A stretch of 64,000 nt of DNA from Trileptium ribeirensis. Taxonomy: Eukaryota > Nematoda > Enoplea > Enoplida > Thoracostomopsidae. The stretch is taken from the NCBI GenBank assembly GCA_030248225.1, contig JASANE010027696.1, positions 1 to 64,000 of the forward strand. The letters run 5' to 3'. Below are positions 1-13,389 of this stretch, piece after piece; the stretch's first letter is position 1, and every line of letters starts with the position of its first letter. The position numbers were made by a program, and so were the translations under genes. The notes under the pieces are model-generated. The model was given only the letters and a program-made list of their open reading frames with translations, had not been told where the DNA came from and made no database searches.

Positions 1-3000
1 AATATTCAAAATTCGGCTAGAATGGCCTCAAATTTGGGAAATATAGGGCGATCGGATACCGGTGGAGCGTGATCCAGGAATTTATTGATATATTATTGAT
101 AATTGTGTCGAATAAAATAAAATGTTGTATCGTATTCTGTAAATGTGTCATCACGCTCCACCAGCCCGAGGTGCGCGGGGTGATTTCGCACCCAAAATTG
201 AATCAATATCTTATGGTTAGGGTATCCGATCGATCCCCGGACAATTATTGCTCTATATATATTAAAACGTTGTGTCATTATCTTGTATGTGAAGTATGGG
301 ACGGATGCGTAGTCGGATCGGCTGGGGACAAGGGGGAGAGATTTCGCGTTTCATCACAATCCGACTTAACGAATTTTGTTAGTTAGGCGCCCCAAGGTCG
401 ATCCCGGTGCGCATCCGTGTCTAAGATAAATGAATTATATTTGTTGTTAAAGTGTGCAAGGTGATTTGGATATACCCCTGTGTGTCAGGATGGACCGAGG
501 TGGAGTGCAAGACTTTTCTCGAAGTTCGAAAAGGGATTTTATTTTAATTCGGACCTGTCCTGACACGCAGGGAAAGGAACTGTGTATAATATGTACATGC
601 AAACATTTCAGGGGATGTTTTGAAGGACATCTAAAAAATGGCGAAATTGACCAAAAGCGATAAAAGTTCGTTTTAAAAGGGGGTGTAGGAAAATTGAAAT
701 TTTGGGTTTTTAAAGATTTCAAACAAAAAGGGGGACATTAAACTCTCATCAGGACTCTATAGGGCTTTGAAATTTCTCGTTCGGGTCAACTTATTCCTAA
801 CCCGTAAGTACCCAGGAACCCCTAACCAGGCGTTTAAACTCTTAAACTTTCGGGCCCTAAAGCACCACACCCCAAACCAAAACATTCCGGGTTTTTGAGC
901 TCCCTACCTCAATTGGGCCCTATATTAACCATTTCACTGAAAACCGGGGACATCCGCCCCAACGGATCTTCGCGGGACCCTCATAACTCAATTGGGACCC
1001 AAATTTTGCCTATCGTGCACGCATTAATCTGCTCCTAACGGGTCTCCTATGGGAATCACATCAAAATAAAGGGTGTCATAAGTAGGCGACCAGCCAGGGC
1101 ATGGATATGATCCCGCCCCCGGCCGCCTACTCCTTTCCGTTCTTAAGAAATAAATAAAAATATAAATTAAACCTGGCTCATTTCTAGCGCCCGAAGCGCT
1201 TTTATATTTAGCAAAGCTATTAGCCTCGCGCCGGCCAGCGCGAGGTTTAGTTGTTTACGATACATCTTGGCACCCTTCGGCCAAGTCTATGTTGTTTCTA
1301 TGGCAGGCTAACTGTTTTGATGAGTGCCCACTCTGGGGCGATGGTAGCGCTGTTGTATCAATGTATTATTTTAGAAAGCCACTGGTTTTATTATTGTGTA
1401 TATTTGTTGTGGCGGCGATTTCAAACAAGCTTGTAGAGAGCCCAAGGGCCGAATGTTATTTTATAGTCGTAGTGTTTAGCCGACGATTTATTGGAGTTGT
1501 TCATCAGCGATGTGTTTTGTGTAACCTAGGATTTTCAAATTTTAAACGTAAAATTTTGGTACCCAGCCAGAGAGAGAGAGAGACAAAAAAGGGAAGGGGG
1601 GTAGAGGAACAGTATAAAAGAGCTGAGCCCGATTCCCCGATCGGAGCCAGTCGAGTTCTTAAGCTGTTTGGCGGTTGTCGCCTTTTAAAACTTTTATTTT
1701 AACAAAGTTTTCCTGTTTTCGCTTTCTCGTTGTTTTGACATACCAGGGTTGGCTTCTCGCCGTGCCTCCACGGTGGAGAGGCTTCCCTGGTGCTCGCCTC
1801 GTTTCGATCGTACCAAGGGCCGTCCTTGCGAACGTTGGGGTGTCGGAAGGATGCCCCGCGCGTCCGTAAGGGCCGGGCCCCGTCAAAATTTCGCGAAATT
1901 ACCTCAAACTAATCAAAATTCGAGTTCTCGCATATCTCGACTGGTTCCCCGCTCCTCGGACGTTTTCTTCTTTCGCAGGTCCGAGGAGTGATCAAAATCA
2001 TTAACTGTAGTCAAAGGGCATTACATAAATTTCTAGGCTTAAGGAAAATTCAGTTCTCATAGGGTTGTTTTACATGATAAGGACCAAAATTCCTTGAACT
2101 AAGTCCTAGCCAAAGTTAAAAGTGGTAAAGAGTGTGACACCGAGGACGTAGCCGTTTGCATCTTTGGGTGACACGCGTTGTCCCCAAGTGTTCGAAATCG
2201 AACTTCAGCGTCGAATCCTCGTTCGTTCGCTGCCTCTTTTGTTCCAAGTTAAATTCTGATGCAAACGACTGCGGGCTGGAACCGAACTAAAATTTCTAAG
2301 GGGTTTATTCGCTGAGCGGAGAACGAAACAGGGACTGGAGCCGGCGGCGAATTAAAATATATTGAGCCTGGGTGGAACGTGGGTTTTCTAACCGTGCAAC
2401 TACGGGGAAAATCCAGGTCGCCACCCTCTCCCGGAGCCCTCTGGGAGTGAGTTTGTAATTGGTAGAGCCTTTCGCGGGCCGCTTCAGTCGCTGTCAAGTT
2501 TCTATGAAACCACGGAGTTTCTCTTTTCGTCCGTTCTCAGAACTCAAAAATTCTAAAAGGGCAGATTCGGGTAATTCAGTGGGTAAACAATTGTTCGATT
2601 CATTAGGCACCGCTGGGAATTTCCAGGAAAATTAGCCGTCCTCTTAAAAATTTAGCCTGGTTTTACATGATTCAAAACTTCAAGTGGATAACGCTCGAGG
2701 AAAGTGGAAAGTTTACTATGGGGTATCTTGCAAGGTACCTGAACTAAATGTTTATTATTTATGTACGCTGTAAATATTCTGGAGTGCACCCCAATTGGGT
2801 GATAACTATGAAGTGTGTGGTGTGCAATGAAAAGGAGCCAATAGTAAATCGATTGAATGGCGTGCTATTTTTGAAGCAGTTAGGAGTGGTTCAAATTTCT
2901 GCCCTAGTGGACTCTCAGAAACTATTTTCAACAGAAATCCCTCAGGACCTTTGAACTAAATTCAGCATCGTGGCCCTGCGACCAAGCTATCCACCCCCGT

Positions 3001-3728
3001 GCCCCGTCGAGTTAATTCGCTAACGCAAGCTCACCCGCTTCTCCATTTTTAGGCCCAAGCAAGCATTCCCCCTTGCACCCCGCATTCTGTCCATGTTTTG
3101 CTTTACTTGACTAAGACGCTCCCGCTACAAATGCCCTCCGCATAATCGTCGCTTTGCGCAGCCCTTATCAAGGTAGGCAACATTCGTGATTATAGATAAA
3201 ACCTCCAAGGGACTGGGGCCTCCGCCTCAGTGCCCCTGTGCTATCATAAGTAATCAGAATTTAGAGGATGATGATCAAAATTTAGAAAACATACTTCGAC
3301 TAGGCCCTTTAGAAATTTTGCGCGCTTACAGTCTAAGCTTCAGGTGGAGCAACGCTCTAAGATTAGTAACGGGACAAGTGCAAAGAGACACACCAACGGG
3401 GAAAGTCATTAGGATCACGCTAGGACCAGAGGACCCGCTTAGGGGATTAAGTGGATTATGAGGGAAAGGCGAGTCAGCCTTATTACCTGTGAGCAGGCTT
3501 AGGGGTTGACTCTCCCTCGGGGGACCTCATACCATTAGACACGTGGGCCATTATAGGGGCCAGGCCGAACACCCTGGTTAACCCGCCGGCAGCCTGCTAA
3601 GCTAAGCGGTTCCCTTAGGTCATCGCCTAGATCACCGGGGAGTCGTGGAAGCCGGGGTTGTCCGGGCACCACACGCTAAGAAATTAGTGGTGCAGCTGGG
3701 ATCCCTTAGGGCCAGAACTGGTCCTAGT
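1..3728. other. Unannotated left flank with an LTR-like region
   Basis: No gene recognised. Composition is richer in G+C and CpG than the rest of the window. A short GA run lies near 1570-1583. A TATA-like TATAAAAG at 1613-1620 is followed by GAGCTGAGCCCGATTCC and AGTCGAGTTCTTAAG, an arrangement like the promoter and R region of a gypsy-type LTR, but I found no second LTR copy or primer site. Open frames here (for example 3186-3461) have no recognised domain and are probably chance or retroelement relics. Confidence 0.4.
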
Positions 3729-3767
3729 ACACCTATGCTTCACTACGTTCTGCAATCTCGATAGAAT
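3729..3767. repeat. Short repeat, inverted copy at 17530-17572
   Basis: The segment reading CACCTATGCTTCACTACG then TTCTGCAATCTCGATAG recurs in reverse complement near 17530-17572 with only a few differences. It abuts the transposon fragment that starts near 3776. Confidence 0.7.
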
Positions 3768-3775
3768 TATATACT

Positions 3776-4950
3776 AGTTTTAGATGGGCATTCCTCTCAT
3801 ACCAATAATCCTGAATTGTTCGCCGTTGCAGGGCAAAACAAAGTAGACCTTTTTCATATACGTCTAGTGTTTTTCAGCCAAAAGACGTCCTATAAAAACG
3901 TCTCGAGAACAGCATGCCACTGCCTTTAAAGGCAAGTAATTCCAGATTTATTAATCGCGTGTCGTTTGGAAAGGTATTTGGCAGGTCCTGGAGCAGCATT
4001 AAAGTAAAAACTGATATCGTGAACGCTTTCCGTAGACCGAGATTTGCCTCTTCAATTCCAATGAACCTCATCTGGCATGCCATGTCACGAACTCGAGGCG
4101 AATTGCTTATATACGCCACATCTGCAATTTATTTAAGAATCGTTTGTAGAAACGAATCCAGTCGCAAACCGCGACACTGACGGTCGTACTTTTGCATGTA
4201 TGATCAACATGGAAGCTTTCGCCAACAGTTTAACACATCAATGCAGTTTCGAAAGTTTATTAGAACTAATGCAGAGATGACTGCAACCAGGTTGGGGACG
4301 AATGCGGGAAGCAGACGGTATTCTAAACCCAACGCCTGATAAGCCACCCGTAACAAATATGGCTCAAAAGAATTTAGGGAAGCGACGCGACTAGACGTGC
4401 CAGTGGTATTCTATTAATTTCAAAAAGGATGTCACTGAAAGGCAATGGTTACAGTACATCGACTGCTGCGAATGGGCCCGCGAAGATACTTGCGGTCTCT
4501 GTGCTAAAAGCACGCTCTTCCGTAACCCTTGCTTTTGCCAAATACAGAGTCTGAAGAACAGCTTGTAAGTTCGCTAGCTATGACGTAAACAGTAGAAACT
4601 CTATTTGTCGATCAAGAGTTAAAAACTGCAATTTGTTTTATTCATTTTTTCTGGTTTAGATTTTACTCACAATTTTAGTTCAGACCTTTTTTCAGAAGAT
4701 AAATCCACAAACGCAGTGACAACTTATATATCGCTGCCTGGACATATTTACATGTACCGAAGCAAATTCAGGAACCCGTACCGCAGCCATGAAATGGTTT
4801 TCACATTGCATATGCAAGTTACTTCCGAGATTTGATTTAATATGTAGCGCTAATGATTGGTTCAAAAGAAACTAGGCTACTTTCGTGACCTTGGATTATA
4901 CTGCGCCTAATTAGGCATAAAATACTGTTATTAATATTTTGTCAAGCCAT
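3776..4950 (+). mobile_element. Decayed pogo-like transposon fragment (3' part)
   Basis: Collinear with 59985-61290 of the near-complete element further right, starting at the LDGHSSHTNNPE catalytic region of the transposase and running through the C-terminal PHD-type finger to the 3' noncoding part. It has large deletions (the serine-rich region is mostly gone), stops and substitutions. In the finger the histidine of the EWAH motif is Arg (EWAR) and a second-pair cysteine is changed. No inverted terminus is visible. A dead, older or faster-decaying copy of the same family. Confidence 0.85.
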
Positions 4951-5702
4951 TATTTTGTTCCATGGTTATGCGGCGTTTACGTTATAAAATACCTATGTGG
5001 AAGATTTGTCCACGTGTGGTCATGACCATACCATGGTGCATGGTACTCGGAAGGATAATATAATACAATTCAGCACAAGTAATGGTGTCGCTGGCATACG
5101 CTATGGTGTATTCCGCACCCTATGTTGAATAGTTATTTAAAAAGGCGGGAAAACTACCTAAGTGAAATTTCAAATGATTTACGCTAATTGTTTGCATATA
5201 TATTACAAGCTATATATGTAAATTCATATAATATGTGCAAGTATGTATTTTATTAATTGTAATGAAATGGTTTTCACATTGCATATGCAAGTTACTTCTG
5301 AGATTAGATTTAATATGTAGCGCTAATGATTGGTTCAAAAGAAACTAGGCTACTTTCGTGAACTTGGATTATACTGCGCCTAATTAGGCATAAAATACTG
5401 TTATTAATATTTTGTCAAGCCATTATTTTGTTCCATGGTTATGCGGCGTTTACGTTATAAAATACCCATGTGGAAGATTTGTCCCGTGTGGTCATGACCA
5501 TACCATGGTGCATGGTACTCGGAAGGATAATATAATACAATTCAGCACAAGTAATGGTGTCGCTGGCATACGCTATGGTGTATTCCGCACCCTATGTTGA
5601 ATAGTTATTTAAAAAAGGCGGGAAAACTACCTAAGTGAAATTTCAAATGATTTACGCTAATTGTTTGTATATATATTACAAGCTGTATATGTAAATTCAT
5701 CT
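4789..5702. repeat. Tandem duplication, unit 473 bp (2 copies)
   Basis: Copy 1 is 4789-5261; copy 2 starts at 5262 and runs to about 5702, where it is interrupted; its missing end reappears at 6063-6098. The copies differ at only a handful of positions. The unit begins within the 3' noncoding part of the pogo-like fragment (ATGATTGGTTCAAAAGAAAC) and extends into unrelated sequence. Confidence 0.93.
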
Positions 5703-5740
5703 AATGCATGTTTCACAGAATAATGAGTGCAAAAAGTGGG

Positions 5741-6060
5741 CAGTTTTGTCTTTAACAGCCGTTTGCAAGAAACGAAAATCTCTAATGGATGGTTATATGA
5801 TATTTTAGTTTCTAGCAAGCGGCTGCTAGAGATTTTTGTCTTTAATGACTGCTTGTTTGATATTTAAATCTCTAACAGATAGCTGTAAGAGACTTTAGTT
5901 TTAGACAGATAACCAATAAATATAAAAATCTCTAACAGCTAGCTGTTAGAGACTAAAATCTCTTGCAGCTAGCCATAACAGATTATTGTCTCTATTGGCT
6001 AGCTGTTAGAAACTTTTGTCTCGTACAGCCAGGAACAAAATACAAATGTCTCTAATACAA
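5741..6060. repeat. Palindromic minisatellite, about 30-bp unit, about 11 copies
   Basis: Degenerate tandem units of about 30 bp around TCTCTAACAGCTAGCTG followed by TTAGAGAC. The best unit (near 5926-5952) is an almost perfect palindrome. Units vary mainly in the left or right arm. No coding potential. It sits inside the second copy of the 473-bp duplication, whose sequence resumes immediately afterwards. Confidence 0.85.
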
Positions 6061-6098
6061 AATACAAATATGTGCAAGTATATATTTTATTAATTGTA

Positions 6099-9000
6099 CC
6101 TCCCGTAGTACGGACCTGTTACACAAAAGCAACAATGTTACACTCTGCAGCTTGAGTTTCTACTCAGCTTCACGGAACAAAAATCGACGAGAAGCAGTGT
6201 ATATGTATGTGTAGGCTCCGGGAAACACATACACAGTTTTATTTTAAATAATGTATATAAACACACATGCCCATAACTATTTGCAAGATTAACAGAACAT
6301 AAATATTTGAATATGTGTAGCATAGTTGGGAGCGGGACAGGAAACTGGAACATACAAATATACCACTACGAAGTTTAAAATTTATTAAGGTACAACAGAG
6401 GTACTACGAACTTTGGTAGGCAGAACTGAGCTTTACTCTAAAAAGAAACCAATGTGTTTAATGGATTAAGTAACATTCTAATCTAAAAATCATTGAAACC
6501 AGAATGAGCCAAATCTGGATCATTCTGAGCTCCCCGGGCCTAGCCCAAAGCAAGCGAGCCCCCAGGTGGCTCAAAATGAGGCAAATGTGGCTCAACTTTT
6601 TTGCAGTGGTCACTATCAGTGTGCTAGAAACTTTCTTTATCAACATTTTAAAAATTTCATTTTTGGGATATTTATTCTCAAAATAACTGATTTTCTCGCT
6701 AAAACGAACATGGCTCCAAACAATTCTTGATTGGGTAAACACTGCGACACGAAGTTTATAAAAATATTTCGACCCCGTTCTAGCAAGTCATCTTAGTATT
6801 GTCAGAGTATGATCAAGCAGAATTTTCGGTGCCATTATTTAGTGACGATTGACCAGCGTCACTGAGATTAGTACAATATCTAGAGATCACTCCGTTTTGC
6901 AGATAATTCTAAACAAATTTTTGGTGACCGTAATATTTAAAATCACCTGAATTTTGAAAGTATGTTATTTATATCTTGACTTAGTTTCATCGCCAGCGTT
7001 GAGAATAAAATGATTTTACCCAACTACATACAGTGAGTGTATTAAGGATATGATACTATTACTAAGACGATCCTACACCACTGTTGCATGAAGTTCATTA
7101 TACATTCTCAGCTCATATATTACACTGTACGATCATTCTTTCGTAGAGATCTCGCTGATTTTATTTGCGGCCAGAGTTATCGGAAATCAAACACAGAGAT
7201 ATCCAAACACAGGCTGCGTATGCTAAACTTATTTACAAATGCAATCTTCGTTACCAATTACAAAAGAACTGTATAAACATATGTAATCATTCATTCAGTA
7301 ACATGTTTCCGCACCTAGTTCCTGGACGACTTCTACTACTTTGATAGTTGTTGGGCTTTGTACTGCTCAACTTTGCATTAACATCGGTATTAGTGAACTA
7401 CTATATGTGTAGTATCGCTATCTGCGTGGCAATCGAAATCGTCGCGCCCCTCACTTCCAAGTCTCATGAAGTGTGTTCTCTATTCACAATAATTTGTATT
7501 CTGCTTAGTTCGGCCGCAACTACGCGCAGAAAAGTAAATACATGCAAAAATTGACATTTAATGGGTTATGATGCGTTGTGTGTAAAACATGGACTGTAGT
7601 ACCAACCAAAATTATACAATTAATTTACTACCTTGGACAAGTATGTTTTGCAATCAAACGGCTATAGGTTTGTTATACCGCTAATATACGATGTCCACCC
7701 GAGTTGGCATATTTATTACATATATGTTCCGATTCCTGAGGCAGCAAAGTCAATTACCAGCGTGTACAATTTACATACACAGTGAGTTAACAAAATTTTA
7801 ACAAACAAATTTTTGCAATACAACAATCAATAGTAACTAGTGCGGCGACGAGAAGTGAAGCGAGTGAAGCTAGTCTACCCTTAGTGAGCTTTTAAGGTCA
7901 GAGCCGAGGCAGTTCATGCTGTTGGCAGCTGTAATAATTACGTTGTTGTTGTGGATATGAGCTTTTAAGATCCGACTGCGGCTTTTCAAGATATACTAGC
8001 TTCTGGTCGGCATTCAGACACAGAATCGAGGCTCTGGCCCGATCCTTCAGACATCATGGTCGGCTCAGCTCGAGAGCCGAGCCAAGAGTCTAAATTCTTC
8101 GTACTCATACTACAAGCAATAAATTCAGTCAAATTAAAATTTATACCAAAATGTTTTACATTGTATCTCATAAATGATTTGATAAAAATATATGTAACAG
8201 AATCGTACCAAACTATCAAGAGAAGAGTTATAAATTAAAATGCCAATGGACTTCGAAATTCCAAGGTCACAGTTTTTAATCCGTGCTGGTTTCGTGATGA
8301 ATTATGCAGGAAATTATTGCAACGCCGTAAAAAACAAGGCTATATAAATTCAAAAATATAATGCCTATGAAATATCGAATAAAAACTACACAAATCCATC
8401 AATCGATTGACTAAATGCGAGCACATAGACAGACAAAAGAAATTTTTCACACTCCACCGTGATAAACCTCAAGGAAACTCCGCCGGTACACTCGCTCAGT
8501 TTCAGTCATACATAACCTGAAATAGTATAAGAATTAGAATATTAAGCGGTTTGCCGATAGCTAATTATGGTACATAATTCGAAACGATATAAAAAACATG
8601 AGAAAACGGTATAAACACTCATGAAAATTAACTGGCACAACACAAAGCACAACTTTACAGCTAGCAAGGATATAAAGCACAAACTGGCTTATTTTCTTTG
8701 ATATACATTACAGGTGCATTCAGTGAACAATTACTTTTACACTTAACCTACACGCAGGTTAACAACCGATACAACTGCTAACAAGAAATAAACGTATTTC
8801 TTTGAAGCACAGAGGCGCCGAACCTCTCAAGATGCAACATGTAAACGTACGTTTCTGTTATATGTAAATAATGTTTTCACCTTGTATATATAAAATCCTT
8901 CTGTACGTCTGTACTTCTGTAGGCTTCATTACGTGTACTCGCCACAAATGACTCCCACCTTTCGAGCATGTAATTCATGATAGAATGCTCGTTCGTAGTA

Positions 9001-9258
9001 ATCAAATTATAACGAAAATACTATACTTTAGGGAAGCGGTTAAGTTCCTTAGATTAAGATTCCTACTGTACTTAACTCCTTGCAGCCTAAACTCCATATA
9101 GCACCGGCTTTCAACATTCCAGCGAATCCCAAAAAATTGATAATAAATGAAAATTGAAGTAAAAATACATTACATATCATCAGGTCAGGTGTCGAATATC
9201 GTCGGCTTTTTGCGGCAAGCTACTCCTGAAGATGGGGATGAATTGATTTGCATGGGAA
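6099..9258. other. No gene recognised
   Basis: AT-rich sequence without recognisable domains. Short open frames exist (for example 6138-6353 minus, 7348-7554 plus) but show no family motif. A pattern at 8890-8935 (repeated CTTCTGTA) resembles the CTGTACGTCCGTCCG repeat seen at 24080-24095. I see no structural RNA. Confidence 0.5.
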
Positions 9259-10260
9259 CCCCCACGATGGAAAAATTAGTCATTGGAAAAAATTTACATA
9301 TATATATATAAGTAAATTAATAGCTTGCATCAAAAAGTGTTTGTATTGTTTATAGTGAAGTAACATACGCTGGATCCATGTTATTGTTGTTTCAAATGTT
9401 CGTGCGTTAAAACTGCTATTTTCTTCGGTGGGCAAGCCCGCTGTAGCCTCATCGCCGAGAGGCCATACCCGCTAACTGAGCACAGAAGAGCCGCGGGCCC
9501 CAGTACCAAGCTAGATACCACTAATCTCTAGCTTGAGCAGGACTGGGTTCAAAACTGCGCGAAAATCGCATTATATGTGCCTTAAAATATTGCTTTCTAA
9601 GCTGAGAAAGCAAATGTGACCATTGGTCCTACAGTCGTTATAGTACACAAAATACAGCAGCAAGTTAGACTATTTAACTAACGATATTGAGATCAGTAAC
9701 GACGAATTGCAGGCCCATCTTCAGACCAAAGTTCCCAATATTGACAACGATGCGAAGTCAGACGAGGATTTGCCATAGTAATGTAAATCATTGGAACACC
9801 GTATAATTAAGAGATAAAAGTATCTGTAAATTTATATATACACAGTACTTGATTATTGTATCTACTCTGAATGAGAGATTATTATGCAAAAAGGTCCCCG
9901 CCGGTGTGAGCTTTATTCGTATCACACAACATTACTAGAGAGTTTAAATATCTAGCCCCAATACCTAACCATCCAAAAACTAGAGGGTATTTAGTATCTA
10001 GTCAGGTGCTCGGGCCCGCGGCTGTTCTGTTCTAAGGTACCGGGCGTGGCCTCTTGGCGATGAGGCTTCAGTGGGCTTACCTACCGAAGACCATAGCACA
10101 GTTTTAACGCACGAATATTTGAAATAACAAAAACGTGGATCCATGGTATGTTACTCCACTGTAAACCAATGCAAGCACTTTTTGATGCAAGCTATTAATT
10201 TAACTATAAATGCAAATTTTTTCGACAACTAATTTTCCCCATCGTGGGATGGGGATGACT
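9259..10260. mobile_element. Foldback element with about 270-bp inverted arms
   Basis: Left arm 9259-9530 and right arm about 9975-10260 are reverse complements at roughly 80 percent by eye, including the shared block AATTAATAGCTTGCATCAAA and the reciprocal GCCGCGGGCCC / GGGCCCGCGGC. The roughly 440-bp centre has no open frame of note. Typical of a non-autonomous foldback or long-TIR MITE. Target-site duplication not identified. Confidence 0.85.
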
Positions 10261-13200
10261 TGCAGGATCATGTAAAGAATACCCTGTGTTAACGGAGGGA
10301 GAATTCGTTACATGATCACCTTCGGGGAAACTATTTATATGATCCGTATTGCCCACCATGGACCATTAGCACAGTCCAAATTTAACACAAATCAAATATC
10401 AAACTTTCAGGATTTAGTAGTCCGATGAATTACTCCCGAAGGTCACTTCAAAACTAGCCATGGGACTTCCGTGAGGACAACTGTGGGATTTTCATGGGAA
10501 TGGGGATCCCATGAAAATTTCATGGGGATGAAGATTAAAAATCCATCCCCATAAGCAGAGCAGCCTGTGGGCGGACAGACCGTCGCGGGAGCCAGACCTC
10601 CCTTTCCCTCTTCTCCCCTCCATTCTTGTCAATTCTACCCTAATTTATGAGCCACTTTTTGTTAACATTTTCCGCCAGCATTCAGCGCGCGGCGGGGGTA
10701 AATATGGCTTTATAGGAGGTCGACCCTTAGGGTGTAATCCCCTATCGATACCGATGACTACAAATAGATGTACAAAGAAAACATAGCTGAAAAACTTGTA
10801 AAAATACTTCACGTTTAATGGGTTATATAAAAGACAGATCCACTGTGTAAGATAAATTAAAAATAACATTTAACAAACATAGCATAGAAACATCACTAAA
10901 AATTAGTTAACGACAGAGAATGTTTATTCGTTCGCTGCCCCAAGCAATCTTTGACATCCCAAATGATGCAGTTTTAACTTAACACAGAGTACGTAATCAG
11001 GAGCGTTGGAATAATTTTATTTGCTGGAAGCGCCAAAAATGGGTCCCATCATTTAGTGATTGGTCGCCCTCCAGATGAGGCCGTTCCAATACAAATGTAA
11101 TGCAATTTGATATTGATATATGCATAATTGCTCGCTAATTGTATGCTATAGTCTGTAACGCCTACGGAAACGAGGCCAACAAATGTATGCAAAACAGTAA
11201 ACCAGAAATGTGTTTAAACTTAACCGGACACCAGCGACGGCATTGGCGCCATATCCCGGGGTTCATCTAAGACTAAACATGGCGCTAAGAAAAAATAAAT
11301 ATTATGCCACTGTTAACTCGAGCTATTTCGTTGAAAACAAAGTTAAAACTTGATATACGCTATGTAATATTGCACATCTCTAAATATAGCATTCTCGTAT
11401 ACCTTTCACCTCGTATAAATGAAACCTGTTCACCTACCGAGCAAGTTGGTACCAATTTTAAAGGTGAGTGATCTAAGCAATGCGACCTTAATCTCTTATT
11501 CAAAAAGACTATGAGCACTCTAGGTGCGAGCACGTGACATCACAATGTGCGCCGGGGAACAATACACAGAAGAGCAACCATTGGTACTGTAACAACAAAC
11601 GAGAACAACAAAAGATTCATGTTCCAAATATATACAGATAATTCAAGATTTGTTTTCATATATTAAATTATGCATACAAAAATACAAAATATAAAAGTAA
11701 ATATAAATTTTAACACATTCTTTACACAACCGTTTTGTTCAAATTTATATATATATAACTTTGGCAAAATTCAACCACAAAATATAAATACAATGATATG
11801 TTAAATTTGAGCGAATTCTCCAATAAAGTTAAGCCGTGATATGTAACAACGGAAGGTTGCATTTATAAACAGCATGTAAGTTAAGATTTAATCTAAAACG
11901 ATTACAAGGAGCTTAGCTTTGACTTTGTATAATGAGAACGGTATGGCTTGCATTACACTTGCGCGCCCTCATGATTACTTTGGCCGTACACTGAATAGAT
12001 ACAAAAATTCAGTATTTTATTCCTGGCAGAACTCGGAGTTAATGTGCGAACTACGATAAGTCGAGTTTGCATAGATAAGGTAAAATGGTTTCGATTTTGG
12101 TCCTTAATAAATTTAAAACGAATGAATTTAAAGAAAGATGAAACGAAATACACTCGTTTTAGAGCGATTTTGCTGGTTTTAAAGTGTCAGTTAGGGCTGA
12201 ATTTTCGATCTGTTTTCTCTCATGCACATGCACTCATTGCTAATCTAACTATTGTGAACTGCTAGTTATATCTCGTTATTTGTTAGTTTGATGTTGTGGG
12301 CTCGATTTAAATTCATTTCACTTGTGTGAAGTCAAATCTATGAAACAAAAAATAAAAATCGAATTTCATTGTAAGAATGACATGAAGTCGACTCGAACTG
12401 AATCGAGAAATCGAAGTAATTTTAAATCGGAAAATGAAACTCATTGCATCTTTCATTTTTAACATACTGTTTCGCACACCATCCCGCATAAATTAAATCA
12501 AACCCTGTGAGGCTTATATGGATCAAATAATTCTGGAAGTATTACCTTATATCGTTAGAGAGAAAAACAACCAAATGGGAGCAGTTCAGTAAACCAAAAA
12601 TTTAGGATCTGTCTAAAGCTTATAAAGGCACTTAAGTTTAGGATTAGGCATAGCATATCAAGTACGACATTGCATGCATGTCACAATAACAAAAGGCAGG
12701 CATAAAATCATGTAAAAACATCTAAAATATCAATGAAATAAATTGTATGTGTCTAAAATTTAAAATATTTTTTCTTCAAAATGAGCAGACAATGTGAAAT
12801 ACCCTAAACTAAAGCATTGAATTGTCATATATAATACTGGTAGAAAATACGGCCTTTGAGCTCTTCACAGCATATTTCTGGAATATTAGAACATTGCAAT
12901 AGTTTTTCGAAAATTTGCATTATTTCTTTTTAAGAAATCATTTTAGCGAATATCTGCTGAAATAAAGGTATAAACAAAATTTCCGTTTAAGTGTACTCCT
13001 ATCTGTAAACTTTGTATAATAGTAAGTTGTTACACTTGAATGCAATTTTACAAGACAATGCGTTTTGTTCATATATCGCAGCCCCGTTTGAACAAACGTT
13101 GAACCATGAACAGTCTATGTAGTAGGTTATTGGACACACCGGAAATAAGTGATGGTTGCAACATTTCGCTGGTGGAACAAGATCGAACGCTACTTAGGAA

Positions 13201-13389
13201 AGAACATAACTTACATACTTGGCATCACGTGGTTTTTAAACTTATCAGTAATGTTTCGAGAATTATGAACAAGATCAAGATTATTGGTGCAACACAAAAA
13301 ATTTTCATCATAAAACACACCTACATTAAAAATGATTGACAAACCAAAGATAATGCTATTTAAAGTTGAAAGTGCTATAGTCCTTTCCA
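10261..13389. other. No gene recognised
   Basis: AT-rich, no recognised gene. 10380-10560 carries CATGGGAATGGGGATCCCAT, a local palindrome, and related words (ATCTTCATTCCCACAGT) recur near 15250, suggesting a decayed dispersed repeat. A 77-codon ATG frame at 13106-13339 (plus) shows no family motif. Confidence 0.45.

Noticed and set aside
5741..6060. CRISPR-like array of palindromic repeats
   Set aside because: Units are contiguous and degenerate with no unique spacers, no cas genes are present, and the host is an animal.
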